DNA of 25,437 nucleotides from Sphingomonas sp. Lineage in GTDB: Bacteria > Pseudomonadota > Alphaproteobacteria > Sphingomonadales > Sphingomonadaceae. The translations under genes were made by a program, and so were the position numbers. The notes under the pieces were generated by a model. It made no database searches. It had not been told where the DNA came from and saw only the letters and a list, made by a program, of their open reading frames with translations. Shown piece after piece: positions 8,661 through 16,733 of this stretch. The stretch's first letter is position 1, and every line of letters begins with the position of its first letter. The stretch lies in contig JAICSX010000034.1 of the NCBI GenBank assembly GCA_025936675.1, positions 1 to 25,437 of the forward strand, given 5' to 3'.

Positions 8661-9460
8661 GTGCCCTCGACTCGCTCGATCCCAAATATGAGCTGATTCT
8701 CTGCGACGTCTGGGGTGTCGTCCATGACGGCGTGAATCTCTATCCCGGAGCGGCCGAGCGGCTTCGACGATGGAAAGACGAGGGCCGCTGTGTCGCGCTG
8801 ATTACCAATGCGCCGCGGACTGCCGAAGCTGTCGAGCGACAGCTGGAGCGCATCGGACTGCCGCGTGATGCTTATGACTTCGTCGTCACCAGCGGAGAAG
8901 CGGGGATCGAGGCGCTGAAGGCGGTGACCGAGCCGGTAGGGTTCATTGGCACGGCCGGCGATCGCGCAATCCTGGAAGGCCGTGGCGTCCGGATTGCCGC
9001 CGCCGAGACGTTCACCCACTTGGCCTGCACAGGGGTCACGCAGGAGCGGCCTCAGCCGAGCGACTATCGCGCCGACCTCGAACGATGGGCGGCCCGCGGC
9101 GTGAACATGCATTGCCTCAACCCGGACCGCCTCGTGATCCGCGGTGGGGTTCCCGAGGCCTGTGCGGGCGCGATCGCGGATCTCTATGAAGAGCTCGGCG
9201 GCAAAGTCACCTGGTATGGCAAGCCGCACGAGGCGATTTACCGGCACGCGCTGAAGCGGGCAGGCGATCCAGCCCCGGCAGATGTGCTGGCGGTTGGCGA
9301 TGGGCTTCAGACCGACATCCTTGGAGCCGCGCGCATGGGGTTTGACGCTGTCTTCGTGGCTGGCGGTATCCACGCGGGCGAGCCGTTCCCGGACGATTTT
9401 GCCGCGAAGAACGACTTGGGCAACTGGGCGCCGATCGCGGCGATCGAGGGCCTTCGCTAG
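8657..9460 (+). CDS. HAD-superfamily class IIA hydrolase (TIGR01459-like)
   Basis: The product is 267 residues, related to NagD-type phosphatases. Motif I is LCDVWGVVHDG with nucleophile D17. The usual second Asp of DxD is replaced by Trp, which is the hallmark DxWG of the TIGR01459 group. Motif II is LITNAPRT, motif III the lysine in WYGKPHEAIY, and motif IV AVGDGLQTDILGA. The cap lies between motifs II and III, as in class IIA. The start is GTG 8657, overlapping the kdsB stop (GTGA); a second GTG at 8661 is out of frame with the product. Coupling to kdsD and kdsB suggests a phosphatase role in the same sugar-acid pathway, possibly in place of KdsC, but that is inference. The substrate is unknown. 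Confidence 0.85.
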   Translation: MSALDSLDPKYELILCDVWGVVHDGVNLYPGAAERLRRWKDEGRCVALITNAPRTAEAVERQLERIGLPRDAYDFVVTSGEAGIEALKAVTEPVGFIGTAGDRAILEGRGVRIAAAETFTHLACTGVTQERPQPSDYRADLERWAARGVNMHCLNPDRLVIRGGVPEACAGAIADLYEELGGKVTWYGKPHEAIYRHALKRAGDPAPADVLAVGDGLQTDILGAARMGFDAVFVAGGIHAGEPFPDDFAAKNDLGNWAPIAAIEGLR

Positions 9461-10776
9461 AAAGGTCTTGGCTCTGGCTTGCGGCGCACGCGCCGATGTT
9501 CAGCCTTTAGCTGGACCATCATGGCGGTTGCATTCGCAAGGTTCCCAAGCACAAGTGCTATTGCGGCGCCGATTACCCCCCACGCCCACGATAAGGGCGT
9601 GACGCTAAGGAAGAAGACCGCACTGCCGAGAAACTTGGCCTTGAGCGGAGCATCGGACCGGCCGAGCGCATAGAGCATCGGCGACAAGGAAAAGCTGAAG
9701 ATGCCGATGAACGGTACCGCCATCAGGATCATCAGGGGTGCATACGCGCCAATCGCCGCGTTGCCGAAGATGAGCTTCAAAAGTGGCTTGCCACCAACGA
9801 TGAGGACGAGGATCGCAAGCACTGCAAGAGCGCTGATGAATGCAGTTGCGCGCAACATCAGCTTCCATGGCTTCTTCGAGGAAAGGTCCATCCGAACGAC
9901 TTCCGGATAGAAGGCTTTGCCAAGGAGATCGGCCGGGCGCTGAGCGCCTTCTGCGAGCGTTGAAGCAACCCGGAACAGCCCCGCATTTGCTGGCCCTAAC
10001 AGACCCCCCACAACAAGTCGGCCGATCGGTCCCCAAACCGCCTGAACGCTGCTCGCGAGGTTCACGTCGATAGCGAAGCGCCATGCACCGGGGAGAACGT
10101 CGGGCCTAAGCGTGGGGCGAATACCGACGTGAAGGCCATGGCGATTGAGCTCGCGCCAACCAAGATACCAGGGATAGATGTTGCCGATCAGATCGGTGGC
10201 GAACCAGATGACAACATAAACCGTGAATGAAGATCCGGTGACGAATGCGGCCGCGCAAAGGACCGCTCGCAAAATCGGCAGCAGTGTTGAAGACCAGCTA
10301 AGGAGGTCGAAGCGGTCGAGGACGCGCAATACCCCGTCCGGCGTCGCGGAACTCATGACCGGAACCACGGTGCAATAAAGCATCCCAAGCCACAGATATT
10401 GCGGCTGGATGCCGGCCCAGGTGCCGATAAATGGGAGGAGTGCCGCCCCGATAATCATGCCGCCGATGCCGCTGACGACGTCCAGTGCGAAGGCAAAGCC
10501 TGTCGCGACCTTGAAATGTTCAGGGTCGCCGTGGGCGACTCCGTGGCCACCATAACGCACGATCAGCTGCCACGACTGGAACTTGGCGATCCCGCTCACC
10601 GCCTTGACGTAGCTGGTGATGAGGATGAGCGTTCCGAACATGATGACGCCCAAATCGCGGAAGGCGAGGGCAACAGTGGCAATGCCGGCAATTCCGGCGA
10701 TGATCTTCGACACGCCGAGATAGCTCGTGTTTTTCAGCACCGAGCGGAAATGTTGGTCTTTGAACCAATGCTTCAT
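9457..10776 (-). CDS. Oligosaccharide flippase-like membrane protein (Wzx/MATE-like)
   Basis: From ATG 10776 the product is 439 residues, almost entirely hydrophobic helices with short basic loops. This fits the polysaccharide-biosynthesis/flippase superfamily, which moves lipid-linked sugars across the inner membrane. The N-terminus (FRSVLKNTSYLGVSKIIAGI) and the internal GPIGRLVVGGLLGPANAGLFRVA resemble the family pattern in which a charged residue sits in the helix 7 region. The frame opens nine codons earlier at a TTG (10803), but ATG 10776 is the better start. No strong ribosome site is seen at either. Its stop overlaps that of the HAD gene head-on in CTAG. It lies 53 bases after the EF-G-like gene on the same strand. 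Its glycan substrate is not known, though the Kdo genes next door make a surface polysaccharide plausible. Confidence 0.82.
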   Translation of the reverse strand: MKHWFKDQHFRSVLKNTSYLGVSKIIAGIAGIATVALAFRDLGVIMFGTLILITSYVKAVSGIAKFQSWQLIVRYGGHGVAHGDPEHFKVATGFAFALDVVSGIGGMIIGAALLPFIGTWAGIQPQYLWLGMLYCTVVPVMSSATPDGVLRVLDRFDLLSWSSTLLPILRAVLCAAAFVTGSSFTVYVVIWFATDLIGNIYPWYLGWRELNRHGLHVGIRPTLRPDVLPGAWRFAIDVNLASSVQAVWGPIGRLVVGGLLGPANAGLFRVASTLAEGAQRPADLLGKAFYPEVVRMDLSSKKPWKLMLRATAFISALAVLAILVLIVGGKPLLKLIFGNAAIGAYAPLMILMAVPFIGIFSFSLSPMLYALGRSDAPLKAKFLGSAVFFLSVTPLSWAWGVIGAAIALVLGNLANATAMMVQLKAEHRRVRRKPEPRPF

Positions 10777-10829
10777 TGCCGCTTGGCCTAAACCAGACGG
10801 CAACAGCTGTCAGTCAATTTGCCTCGGCG

Positions 10830-12857
10830 TCAGGCGGGTTCGGGCACCCGTTGCTGGATCACCTTGTCGGCAAGCGGCCCATTGAGCTCGGCCAAGTGGT
10901 CAAACTCCGCTTCATAGGTCGCCAGGCCCTGGCTTTGCGCCCGGAGCTCGGCCTCGAGGCCTGACAGCTCCGCCTCCGGGATCAAGGCGTCGATGCGGTC
11001 CCAGCCGGCCCAGCCGTCGCGCGGGGCCATGCCGAGCATCTGCCCGCGTCGGCCCGCGACCGCCGAGGTGATCCGGCTCGTTGCGCTCGATGGGCAGACG
11101 ACAGTCAGTTTGTGCATCGGCTCGAGAAGGTGCGGCTGCGCAGCCGCAAGCGCTTCCTGCATCGCGATCCGGCCGGCAAGGCGGAACGCAAGCTCGGAAC
11201 TGTCGACGCTGTGATAGCTGCCGTCGACCAACGCTACCGCGCAATCGACGACCTGGAAGCCGAGCGGACCCTTGATCATTGCTTCCTTGACGCCGTCTTC
11301 GACGGCCGGGATCCATTGCTTGGGTACCGATCCGCCGTGGATGCGCTCTTCGAAGACGAAGCCGGAGCCGCGGGGCAGGGGCTTCACTTCGATGATCACG
11401 TCGCCGAACTGGCCGTGGCCGCCCGACTGCTTCTTGTGGCGGCCCTTCTGCGTGACAGGCTTTCGGATCGACTCCCGGTACCCGACGGTCGGCTGGTGGC
11501 TCTTCACCTCGACTCCGTAGCGGCGCTTCAGCCGCGCGAGCACCGTGTTGAGATGCTCGTCGTTCACTCCGCGAAGGCGGATTTCATGATTGGCATCGTC
11601 ATGCTCGACGACCAGCGCACCGTCCTCCTCGCTCAACCGCTGTAAAGCACCGGACAGCTTGACGTCGTCCTTGCGGTCGGCAGGCTCGATCGCGATCGCG
11701 CAATTGCGCGCCGGATAGCCGATGTCGATGGGCGGCGGCAGCTGCCCCGCGCCGAGCCATTGACCGGCTTTGACGGTGTCGATCTTGGCCACGGCGACAA
11801 TGTCCCCTTCAGCCGCTTCATTGACCTTCGTCGTCTTCTCGCCCTGCACCTTGAACAACGAGCCGACGCGGGCGTGATCGCCATCCTCCGCCTTCAGGTC
11901 CGTTCCTTCCGAGATCCTGCCTCCAAGGACGCGGGACAATGCGAGGCGTCCGATCGAGCCATGAATGATCTTGAACACGTAGAGCGACGGATCGGAGACG
12001 CTCAGGCGATCGGCGCTGGCCTGTGGCGCCGGAACTTCATGGCGCATGGCCTTGAGCAGGCGGCGAACGCCCCAGGAGCTGCTTGCCGAGCCGAACAGGA
12101 CGGAGACGCCGAGGTTGCCGCCGGTCTCTTTTGCGAGGTCCTGCAGCACCTTCTCGCGGGTCGGCGCTTGGTCCATCAGCAATTGTTCGAGGAGTTCGTC
12201 GTCATGATCGGCAAGCTGTTCGAGCATCTGGGTGCGCGCTTCATGTTCGCGGTCTTGGAGGTCGGCGGGAATGTCGATCCGCTCCGATTCCTGGCCCGGG
12301 CGGTACTTAAACGCATATTCGAGCGCGAGGTCGACGAAGCCGCTGATCCGCTCGCCGTCGCGGATCGGGATTTGCCGGGCGATCAGGGGCGAAACGCTCA
12401 TCGGCTGGAGCGCCGAGAGGAGGTCGCGAATTCGGCCGTGCGCCTGGTCGATGCGGTTCACGAAGATGAGGTGTGGAATCCCAAGCTCGTCGAGCGCACG
12501 CAGCGCTGGCGCGGCGAGCGGCGCGCGAGCGGAATCAGGGTCGACGACAACGATCGCGACGTCGGCAATGGCCAGCGCTTTCGCGCCGTCAGCAGCAAAG
12601 CCGACCGAACCGGGAACATCGAGAATGGCGAACTGATCGCCGAGATAAGTGAAATTGTAGAGGTTGAGCTCGGTCGATCCGCCGCGCTGGCGACTTTCCG
12701 GGCTTGAGTCGCCGATGCTGGAGCCGTTGGCCGTCGATCCCAATCGGTCGGTGGCGCCGGCTGCAAACAGCATGGCTTCGGCAAGGCTGGTCTTTCCTGC
12801 GCCGGCGGGTCCCACCAGCGCGATTACTCGGGTGCCTTTGGATGGTTGTCCGGCCAC
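10830..12857 (-). CDS. Elongation factor G-like GTPase
   Basis: This 675-residue protein is a complete EF-G-type translation GTPase with domains I-V. The G1 loop is GPAGAGKT (residues 16-23) and G4 is NRID (134-137). Domain II starts near LYVFKIIHGSIGRL. Domain IV is recognisable from PTVGYRESIRKPV and KKQSGGHGQFGDV. Two catalytic regions deviate from canonical EF-G. Switch I has RGGSTEL where EF-G has RGITI. G3 is DVPGSVGF where canonical EF-G has DTPGHVDF, so Ser84 stands for the catalytic His. EF-G-2-type paralogues also lack this His, so this is a paralogue, not the main factor. The start is GTG 12857 with AAGGAGAG just upstream. Its role on the ribosome is not known. Confidence 0.88.
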   Translation of the reverse strand: MAGQPSKGTRVIALVGPAGAGKTSLAEAMLFAAGATDRLGSTANGSSIGDSSPESRQRGGSTELNLYNFTYLGDQFAILDVPGSVGFAADGAKALAIADVAIVVVDPDSARAPLAAPALRALDELGIPHLIFVNRIDQAHGRIRDLLSALQPMSVSPLIARQIPIRDGERISGFVDLALEYAFKYRPGQESERIDIPADLQDREHEARTQMLEQLADHDDELLEQLLMDQAPTREKVLQDLAKETGGNLGVSVLFGSASSSWGVRRLLKAMRHEVPAPQASADRLSVSDPSLYVFKIIHGSIGRLALSRVLGGRISEGTDLKAEDGDHARVGSLFKVQGEKTTKVNEAAEGDIVAVAKIDTVKAGQWLGAGQLPPPIDIGYPARNCAIAIEPADRKDDVKLSGALQRLSEEDGALVVEHDDANHEIRLRGVNDEHLNTVLARLKRRYGVEVKSHQPTVGYRESIRKPVTQKGRHKKQSGGHGQFGDVIIEVKPLPRGSGFVFEERIHGGSVPKQWIPAVEDGVKEAMIKGPLGFQVVDCAVALVDGSYHSVDSSELAFRLAGRIAMQEALAAAQPHLLEPMHKLTVVCPSSATSRITSAVAGRRGQMLGMAPRDGWAGWDRIDALIPEAELSGLEAELRAQSQGLATYEAEFDHLAELNGPLADKVIQQRVPEPA

Positions 12858-13013
12858 GCGACTCTCCTTCGTCCGGGTTGCGGGCGTTCGAGTCGCTGAA
12901 GGCGCCCCGAAGCGCTCTTCGTTGAAATATTCACCGTCCGCCTGTTTTCAGCAGTTGGCAAGAGGGCTCTTTTGAGTGTCGGAAATCCTGCCGTGGATGT
13001 GAGTTAGAACGGC

Positions 13014-14045
13014 ATGGTCGATGCCAAAGGTCATCAGGCGCGCTCGCCTGCGGAGATGCCGCCGCCTGCGTGGAAGGATATCGTCAAGCGGACCTACAAG
13101 CGCGTGTGGGATGACAATGTCGGCCTGGTTGCCGCAGGCGTCGCTTTTTACAGTTTCTTCGCGCTTCTCTCGCTGCTCGGCCTGATCGTGCTCGTCTATG
13201 GCTTCGTCGCGGACCCGGCGACGGTCATCGAGCATATGTGGTCGCTGACCGCCGTCCTCCCGAGCGACGTCGCAAAGATCATCGGCGACCAGCTGATGAC
13301 ATCGGTCGAGGCATCGAAGGGAACGAAGGGCTTCGCGATCTTGCTCGCATTCCTTGTCGCGACCTACGGCGGCACGAATGGAGCGGCCGCAATCATCACC
13401 GCTCTCAACATCGCTTATGAGGAGAAGGAGAAGAGGAGCCTGTTCCGCTTTTACCTCCTCGCGGTTGCGCTGACGCTCAGCGCGCTGGTGGTTGCGCTGT
13501 GCGCTATTGCGGGGACCGCGGCGGTTGCCTTCCTGCAGCGCCTTCTTCCCAAGGCTTCTACCGGCGCGCTCATCGCAGGAAAATTCGCCGGCTATCTGCT
13601 GTTGATTCTCTTTGCGGCGCTCATCGCGTCGGCGCTTTACCGGTTCGGGCCCTCACGCGAAGATGCGAAGTGGAAGTGGATCACTCCGGGTTCGACTTTT
13701 GCAGCGGTGACCTGGCTGCTCCTCACCATCGCCTTCGGCTTCTACGTCGGCCATTTCACCAATTATCATGCGAGCTACGGCTCGTTGGGCGCCGTCGTGG
13801 CCCTGCTGACCTGGATCTATTTCTCGGCCTACGCCTTCATCATCGGTGCCGAGCTCAACAGCGAGATCGAGCACCAAACGGCGAAGGACAGCACGACCGG
13901 CTCACCAGAACCGATGGGCGATCGGGGGGCCTGGGCCGCCGATAACGTTGCCAGCGACGACACGGTGCAAGATCGGCCGGAGGAGCAGCGCGAAGGCGAG
14001 CGGCTGACGAGCGCCGCGCCGAAGGTCGCGAAGGAAAAGGGTTAG
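13014..14045 (+). CDS. YihY/BrkB-family inner membrane protein
   Basis: The product is 343 residues. A cytoplasmic N-terminus contains WKDIVKRTYKRVWDDN, followed by LVAAGVAFYSFFALLSLLGL, the conserved first helix of YihY/BrkB proteins. About six membrane helices follow, including ATYGGTNGAAAIITALNIAYEEKEKR and the late segment GSLGAVVALLTWIYFSAYAFIIGAEL, which is typical of the family. A hydrophilic tail of ~65 residues rich in Asp, Glu and Ser ends the protein. The family was once misnamed RNase BN and its function is unsettled. It is divergent from the EF-G-like gene across 156 bases with no clear promoter match. The ribosome site before ATG 13014 is weak. It overlaps the rpoH stop head-on by four bases (TTAG). 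Confidence 0.9.
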   Translation: MVDAKGHQARSPAEMPPPAWKDIVKRTYKRVWDDNVGLVAAGVAFYSFFALLSLLGLIVLVYGFVADPATVIEHMWSLTAVLPSDVAKIIGDQLMTSVEASKGTKGFAILLAFLVATYGGTNGAAAIITALNIAYEEKEKRSLFRFYLLAVALTLSALVVALCAIAGTAAVAFLQRLLPKASTGALIAGKFAGYLLLILFAALIASALYRFGPSREDAKWKWITPGSTFAAVTWLLLTIAFGFYVGHFTNYHASYGSLGAVVALLTWIYFSAYAFIIGAELNSEIEHQTAKDSTTGSPEPMGDRGAWAADNVASDDTVQDRPEEQREGERLTSAAPKVAKEKG

Positions 14046-14950
14046 GCTGCCGGCAGCAGTCGCCGCTCGCCGGCGAGGCGAAGCAGCGCCGACTGAAGCT
14101 TCTCGAATGCCCTGACCTCGATCTGCCGGATGCGCTCGCGGCTGACGCCATAGACCTGGGAAAGCTCTTCAAGCGTCTTCGGGTCGTCGGCGAGGCGCCG
14201 CTCCATCAGGATGTGCTTCTCGCGGTCGTTGAGGCTCTCCAGCGCAGTCACCAGCAGATCGTGGCGAACGCGGCTTTCCTCGTCCTCCGCGATCATCTCG
14301 TCCTGCAGCGGTCCGCTGTCGACGAGGAAATCCTGCCACTGGTTCTCGGCGCCTTCGTCGCCCTTGAGCGGGGCATTGAGGCTGGTGTCGCCGCCCATCG
14401 CCATTCGACGGTTCATTGAGATGACTTCATCCTCGGTGACGCCGAGATCGGTCGCGATCTTGGTCACGTCCTGTGGCTTGAGGTCACCTTCCTCAAAGGC
14501 GTCGATCTGGTTCTTCATCCGCCTGAGGTTGAAGAAAAGCTTCTTCTGCGCTGCGGTTGTGCCCATCTTCACCAGGCTCCACGAGCGCAGGATGAATTCC
14601 TGAATCGACGCCCTGATCCACCACATCGCATAAGTGGCGAGGCGGAAGCCGCGATCGGGCTCGAACTTCTTCACGCCCTGCATCAGGCCGATATTTCCCT
14701 CGCTGATCAGCTCGCTGACGGGCAGCCCATAGCCGCGATAGCCCATGGCGATTTTCGCCACGAGCCGGAGGTGCGAGTTCACGAGCTTCGCCGCGGCCTC
14801 GGTATCACCATGCTCGCGCCAGCGCTTGGCGAGCATGTACTCCTCCTCAGGGCTGAGGATCGGGAACTTCTTGATCTCCGCGAGATAGCGGTTGAGTCCG
14901 GCCTCCCCACCGGACGAGGGGAGCGAGACGATCCCTTTTTGTGTAGCCAT
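14042..14950 (-). CDS. rpoH: RNA polymerase heat-shock sigma factor RpoH (sigma-32)
   Basis: The product is 302 residues, the normal RpoH size. Region 2 is clear: LVNSHLRLVAKIAMGYRGYG, LISEGNIGLMQGVKKF, and FRLATYAMWWIRASIQEFIL (-10 recognition). Next comes the RpoH box QKKLFFNLRRMKN, which separates sigma-32 from the housekeeping sigma. Region 4.2 ends with LEELSQVYGVSRERIRQIEVRAFEKL, the -35-binding helix-turn-helix. It directs transcription of chaperone and protease genes under heat and envelope stress. ATG 14950 has AGGGAGAA about twelve bases upstream. It lies 57 bases downstream of rluD on the same strand, a pairing I recall from other alphaproteobacteria. The spacer may hold its own promoter. 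Confidence 0.96.
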   Translation of the reverse strand: MATQKGIVSLPSSGGEAGLNRYLAEIKKFPILSPEEEYMLAKRWREHGDTEAAAKLVNSHLRLVAKIAMGYRGYGLPVSELISEGNIGLMQGVKKFEPDRGFRLATYAMWWIRASIQEFILRSWSLVKMGTTAAQKKLFFNLRRMKNQIDAFEEGDLKPQDVTKIATDLGVTEDEVISMNRRMAMGGDTSLNAPLKGDEGAENQWQDFLVDSGPLQDEMIAEDEESRVRHDLLVTALESLNDREKHILMERRLADDPKTLEELSQVYGVSRERIRQIEVRAFEKLQSALLRLAGERRLLPAA

Positions 14951-15007
14951 TCTTTGCGTCTTCTCCCTTTTGCAGGGCGGCTTTTAGCCGACCTAACGAG
15001 TTAAATC

Positions 15008-15958
15008 CTATACACCAAGCGCGTTGAACAGTTCCTGCATGTCAGGCGGCATGGGACTTGAGAACGATAGCCTGTTCTTCGTGACCGGATGGGTGAACCC
15101 AAGTTCAGCCGCGTGCAGCGCCTGGCGGTGAAAACCTAAGTCCTTCAGCAGTTTCCCGTGGGTCTTTCCCGAACGGCCGTAGACCGGGTCGCCGAGCAGC
15201 GGGTGGCCGATCGAAGCCATGTGGACCCGAACCTGGTGCGTGCGTCCGGTTTCGAGCCGGCATTCGAGCAGCGCCCCGTCCGCGAGGACCTTTAATCGCT
15301 TCCAGTGAGTGACGGCCCGCTTGCCGCGGTTGCCTTCGACAATCGCGATCTTCTTTCGATTCGTGGCTGAACGAGCGAGCGCCGCGTCGACCTTGCCTCC
15401 GCTCGCCTTCGGCACGCCGCTGACGATCGCGAGATATCGGCGGTCGATCGAATGGGCAGCGAACTGCTTTGCCAGGCCTTCGTGAGCGACATCGGTCTTC
15501 GCGACGACCAGCAAGCCCGACGTATCCTTGTCGATCCGGTGGACGATCCCGGGACGTGCGACGCCGCCGATGCCCGACAGCTTCCCGGCGCAATGGTGCA
15601 GCAAGGCATTGACCAACGTACCGTCGAGATTGCCCGCCGCCGGGTGGACCACCAGGCCGGCGGGCTTGTCGACGACCAGCAGATGCTCGTCTTCGAACAC
15701 AATGTTCAGCGGGATGTCCTGAGCCTCGTTATGAGCAGGTATCGGCTCAGGAACCGCGACGCGCAGCGCTTCCTCGCCTTTCACCTTCGTCGCGGGGTCG
15801 CGAATCGGCTTGCCGCTGGCTTCGACCGCGCCGCTTCGGATCAGCGACTTGAGCCTCTCACGCGAAAGCGTGGGAACGGCCGCGGCGAGCGCGCGGTCGA
15901 GTCGCCAGCCCGCGTGGGCGGCGTCCAGGCGCACGTCGATCGTCTGAATTCCCCCCAT
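15008..15958 (-). CDS. rluD: Ribosomal large-subunit pseudouridine synthase, RluA/RluD family
   Basis: From ATG 15958 the product is 316 residues. An S4-like RNA-binding domain lies at the N-terminus (WRLDRALAAAVPTLSRERLKSLI, then GAVEASGK). The catalytic domain follows with LLVVDKPAGLVVHPAAGN and the active-site HRIDKDTSGLLVVAK, whose Asp attacks the uridine. LETGRTHQVRVHMASIGHPLLGDPVYG is the conserved third motif. This layout fits RluD, which modifies 23S rRNA helix 69, although RluC-type paralogues look similar. The frame starts earlier at a TTG (15997), but ATG 15958 begins just before the family core. GGAAG directly abuts it with no usual spacing, so the start is moderately sure. It is divergent from chpT and upstream of rpoH. 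Confidence 0.9.
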   Translation of the reverse strand: MGGIQTIDVRLDAAHAGWRLDRALAAAVPTLSRERLKSLIRSGAVEASGKPIRDPATKVKGEEALRVAVPEPIPAHNEAQDIPLNIVFEDEHLLVVDKPAGLVVHPAAGNLDGTLVNALLHHCAGKLSGIGGVARPGIVHRIDKDTSGLLVVAKTDVAHEGLAKQFAAHSIDRRYLAIVSGVPKASGGKVDAALARSATNRKKIAIVEGNRGKRAVTHWKRLKVLADGALLECRLETGRTHQVRVHMASIGHPLLGDPVYGRSGKTHGKLLKDLGFHRQALHAAELGFTHPVTKNRLSFSSPMPPDMQELFNALGV

Positions 15959-16046
15959 CTTCCGTTTGAATATGGGAATCAGCCGAAGCGCCTTCAATGT
16001 CGCGAAGCTTGCGCGGGCTGAAACTCTGCCCCATCAACGGCTTGCG

Positions 16047-16685
16047 ATGGATTCACTCGATCTAGCCAGCCTGCTTTGCTCCCGGCTTTGCCACGATCTC
16101 ATGTCACCGGTCGGTGCGCTCAACAACGGAATTGAGTTGCTCGCCGATGAAACCGATCCTGAAATGCGCGAGAAATGCCTCGAGCTGCTCGCAGAGAGCG
16201 CTCGAGCTTCTGCCAACAAGCTCAAGTTCTTCCGTCTCGCTTTCGGAGCGGGGGGCGGCTTTGGCGAAGAAATCGATACGCACGAAGCTGAAACGGCGCT
16301 CGGAGGGCTGTTCGGTGCCGAGCGCCGGATCGAGCTCGGCTGGATGGTAGCCGACAAGAAGCTTCCGAAGCCTGCAGTGAAGCTTCTGCTCAACCTCGCG
16401 CTCCTGGCAGGCGACGCGCTGGTTCGGGGCGGACGCCTGGACGTCGGCAGCGAGCGACGCGACGGCGAGATCGAGCTCGCTGTCCGCGCTGAAGGGCCGC
16501 GAATTCTGCTGGACCCAGCGTTGCGCGACATGCTCGAAGGACAGGAAAGCGATGGCCAGATCGAACCGCGCGCGGCGGGCGCCTGGCTCGCTCGAAAGCT
16601 CGTCTCCGACGCGGGTGGGTCGATCCGCTTGTCCGAGCCGGCGAGCGAAGCGCTCCTCATCGGTGCCAATCTACCGCTGAGGTAA
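16047..16685 (+). CDS. chpT: Histidine phosphotransferase ChpT-like
   Basis: From ATG 16047 the product is 212 residues. It opens with MDSLDLASLLCSRLCHDL, where H16 is the phosphorylated histidine of the ChpT dimerisation helix pair (SRLCHDLMSPVGALNNGIEL). The C-terminal part resembles a degenerate ATPase-like domain of the HATPase fold without a real ATP site. In Caulobacter, ChpT passes phosphate from the CckA kinase to CtrA and CpdR, controlling cell cycle and motility genes. That role is family knowledge, not shown here. The frame is open upstream to ATG 15966, but that would overlap the rluD control region, and the family usually begins close to the histidine helix. The ribosome site is weak. 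Followed after 48 bases by a CmcJ-like gene. Confidence 0.85.
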   Translation: MDSLDLASLLCSRLCHDLMSPVGALNNGIELLADETDPEMREKCLELLAESARASANKLKFFRLAFGAGGGFGEEIDTHEAETALGGLFGAERRIELGWMVADKKLPKPAVKLLLNLALLAGDALVRGGRLDVGSERRDGEIELAVRAEGPRILLDPALRDMLEGQESDGQIEPRAAGAWLARKLVSDAGGSIRLSEPASEALLIGANLPLR

Positions 16686-16733
16686 CCGCTCGCCAGGGTG
16701 GCAACCGGTTTGAAATGCGAATAGCTTTCCCGC

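Noticed and set aside
11760..12707. 315-residue frame opposite the EF-G-like gene
   Set aside because: This is a long antisense frame produced by GC-rich codon bias. It has no recognisable domain and the other strand clearly codes.
14981..14990. Small GGCT/AGCC palindrome before rpoH as a terminator or RNA thermometer
   Set aside because: The stem is only four to five pairs and does not cover the ribosome site, so neither role can be supported.
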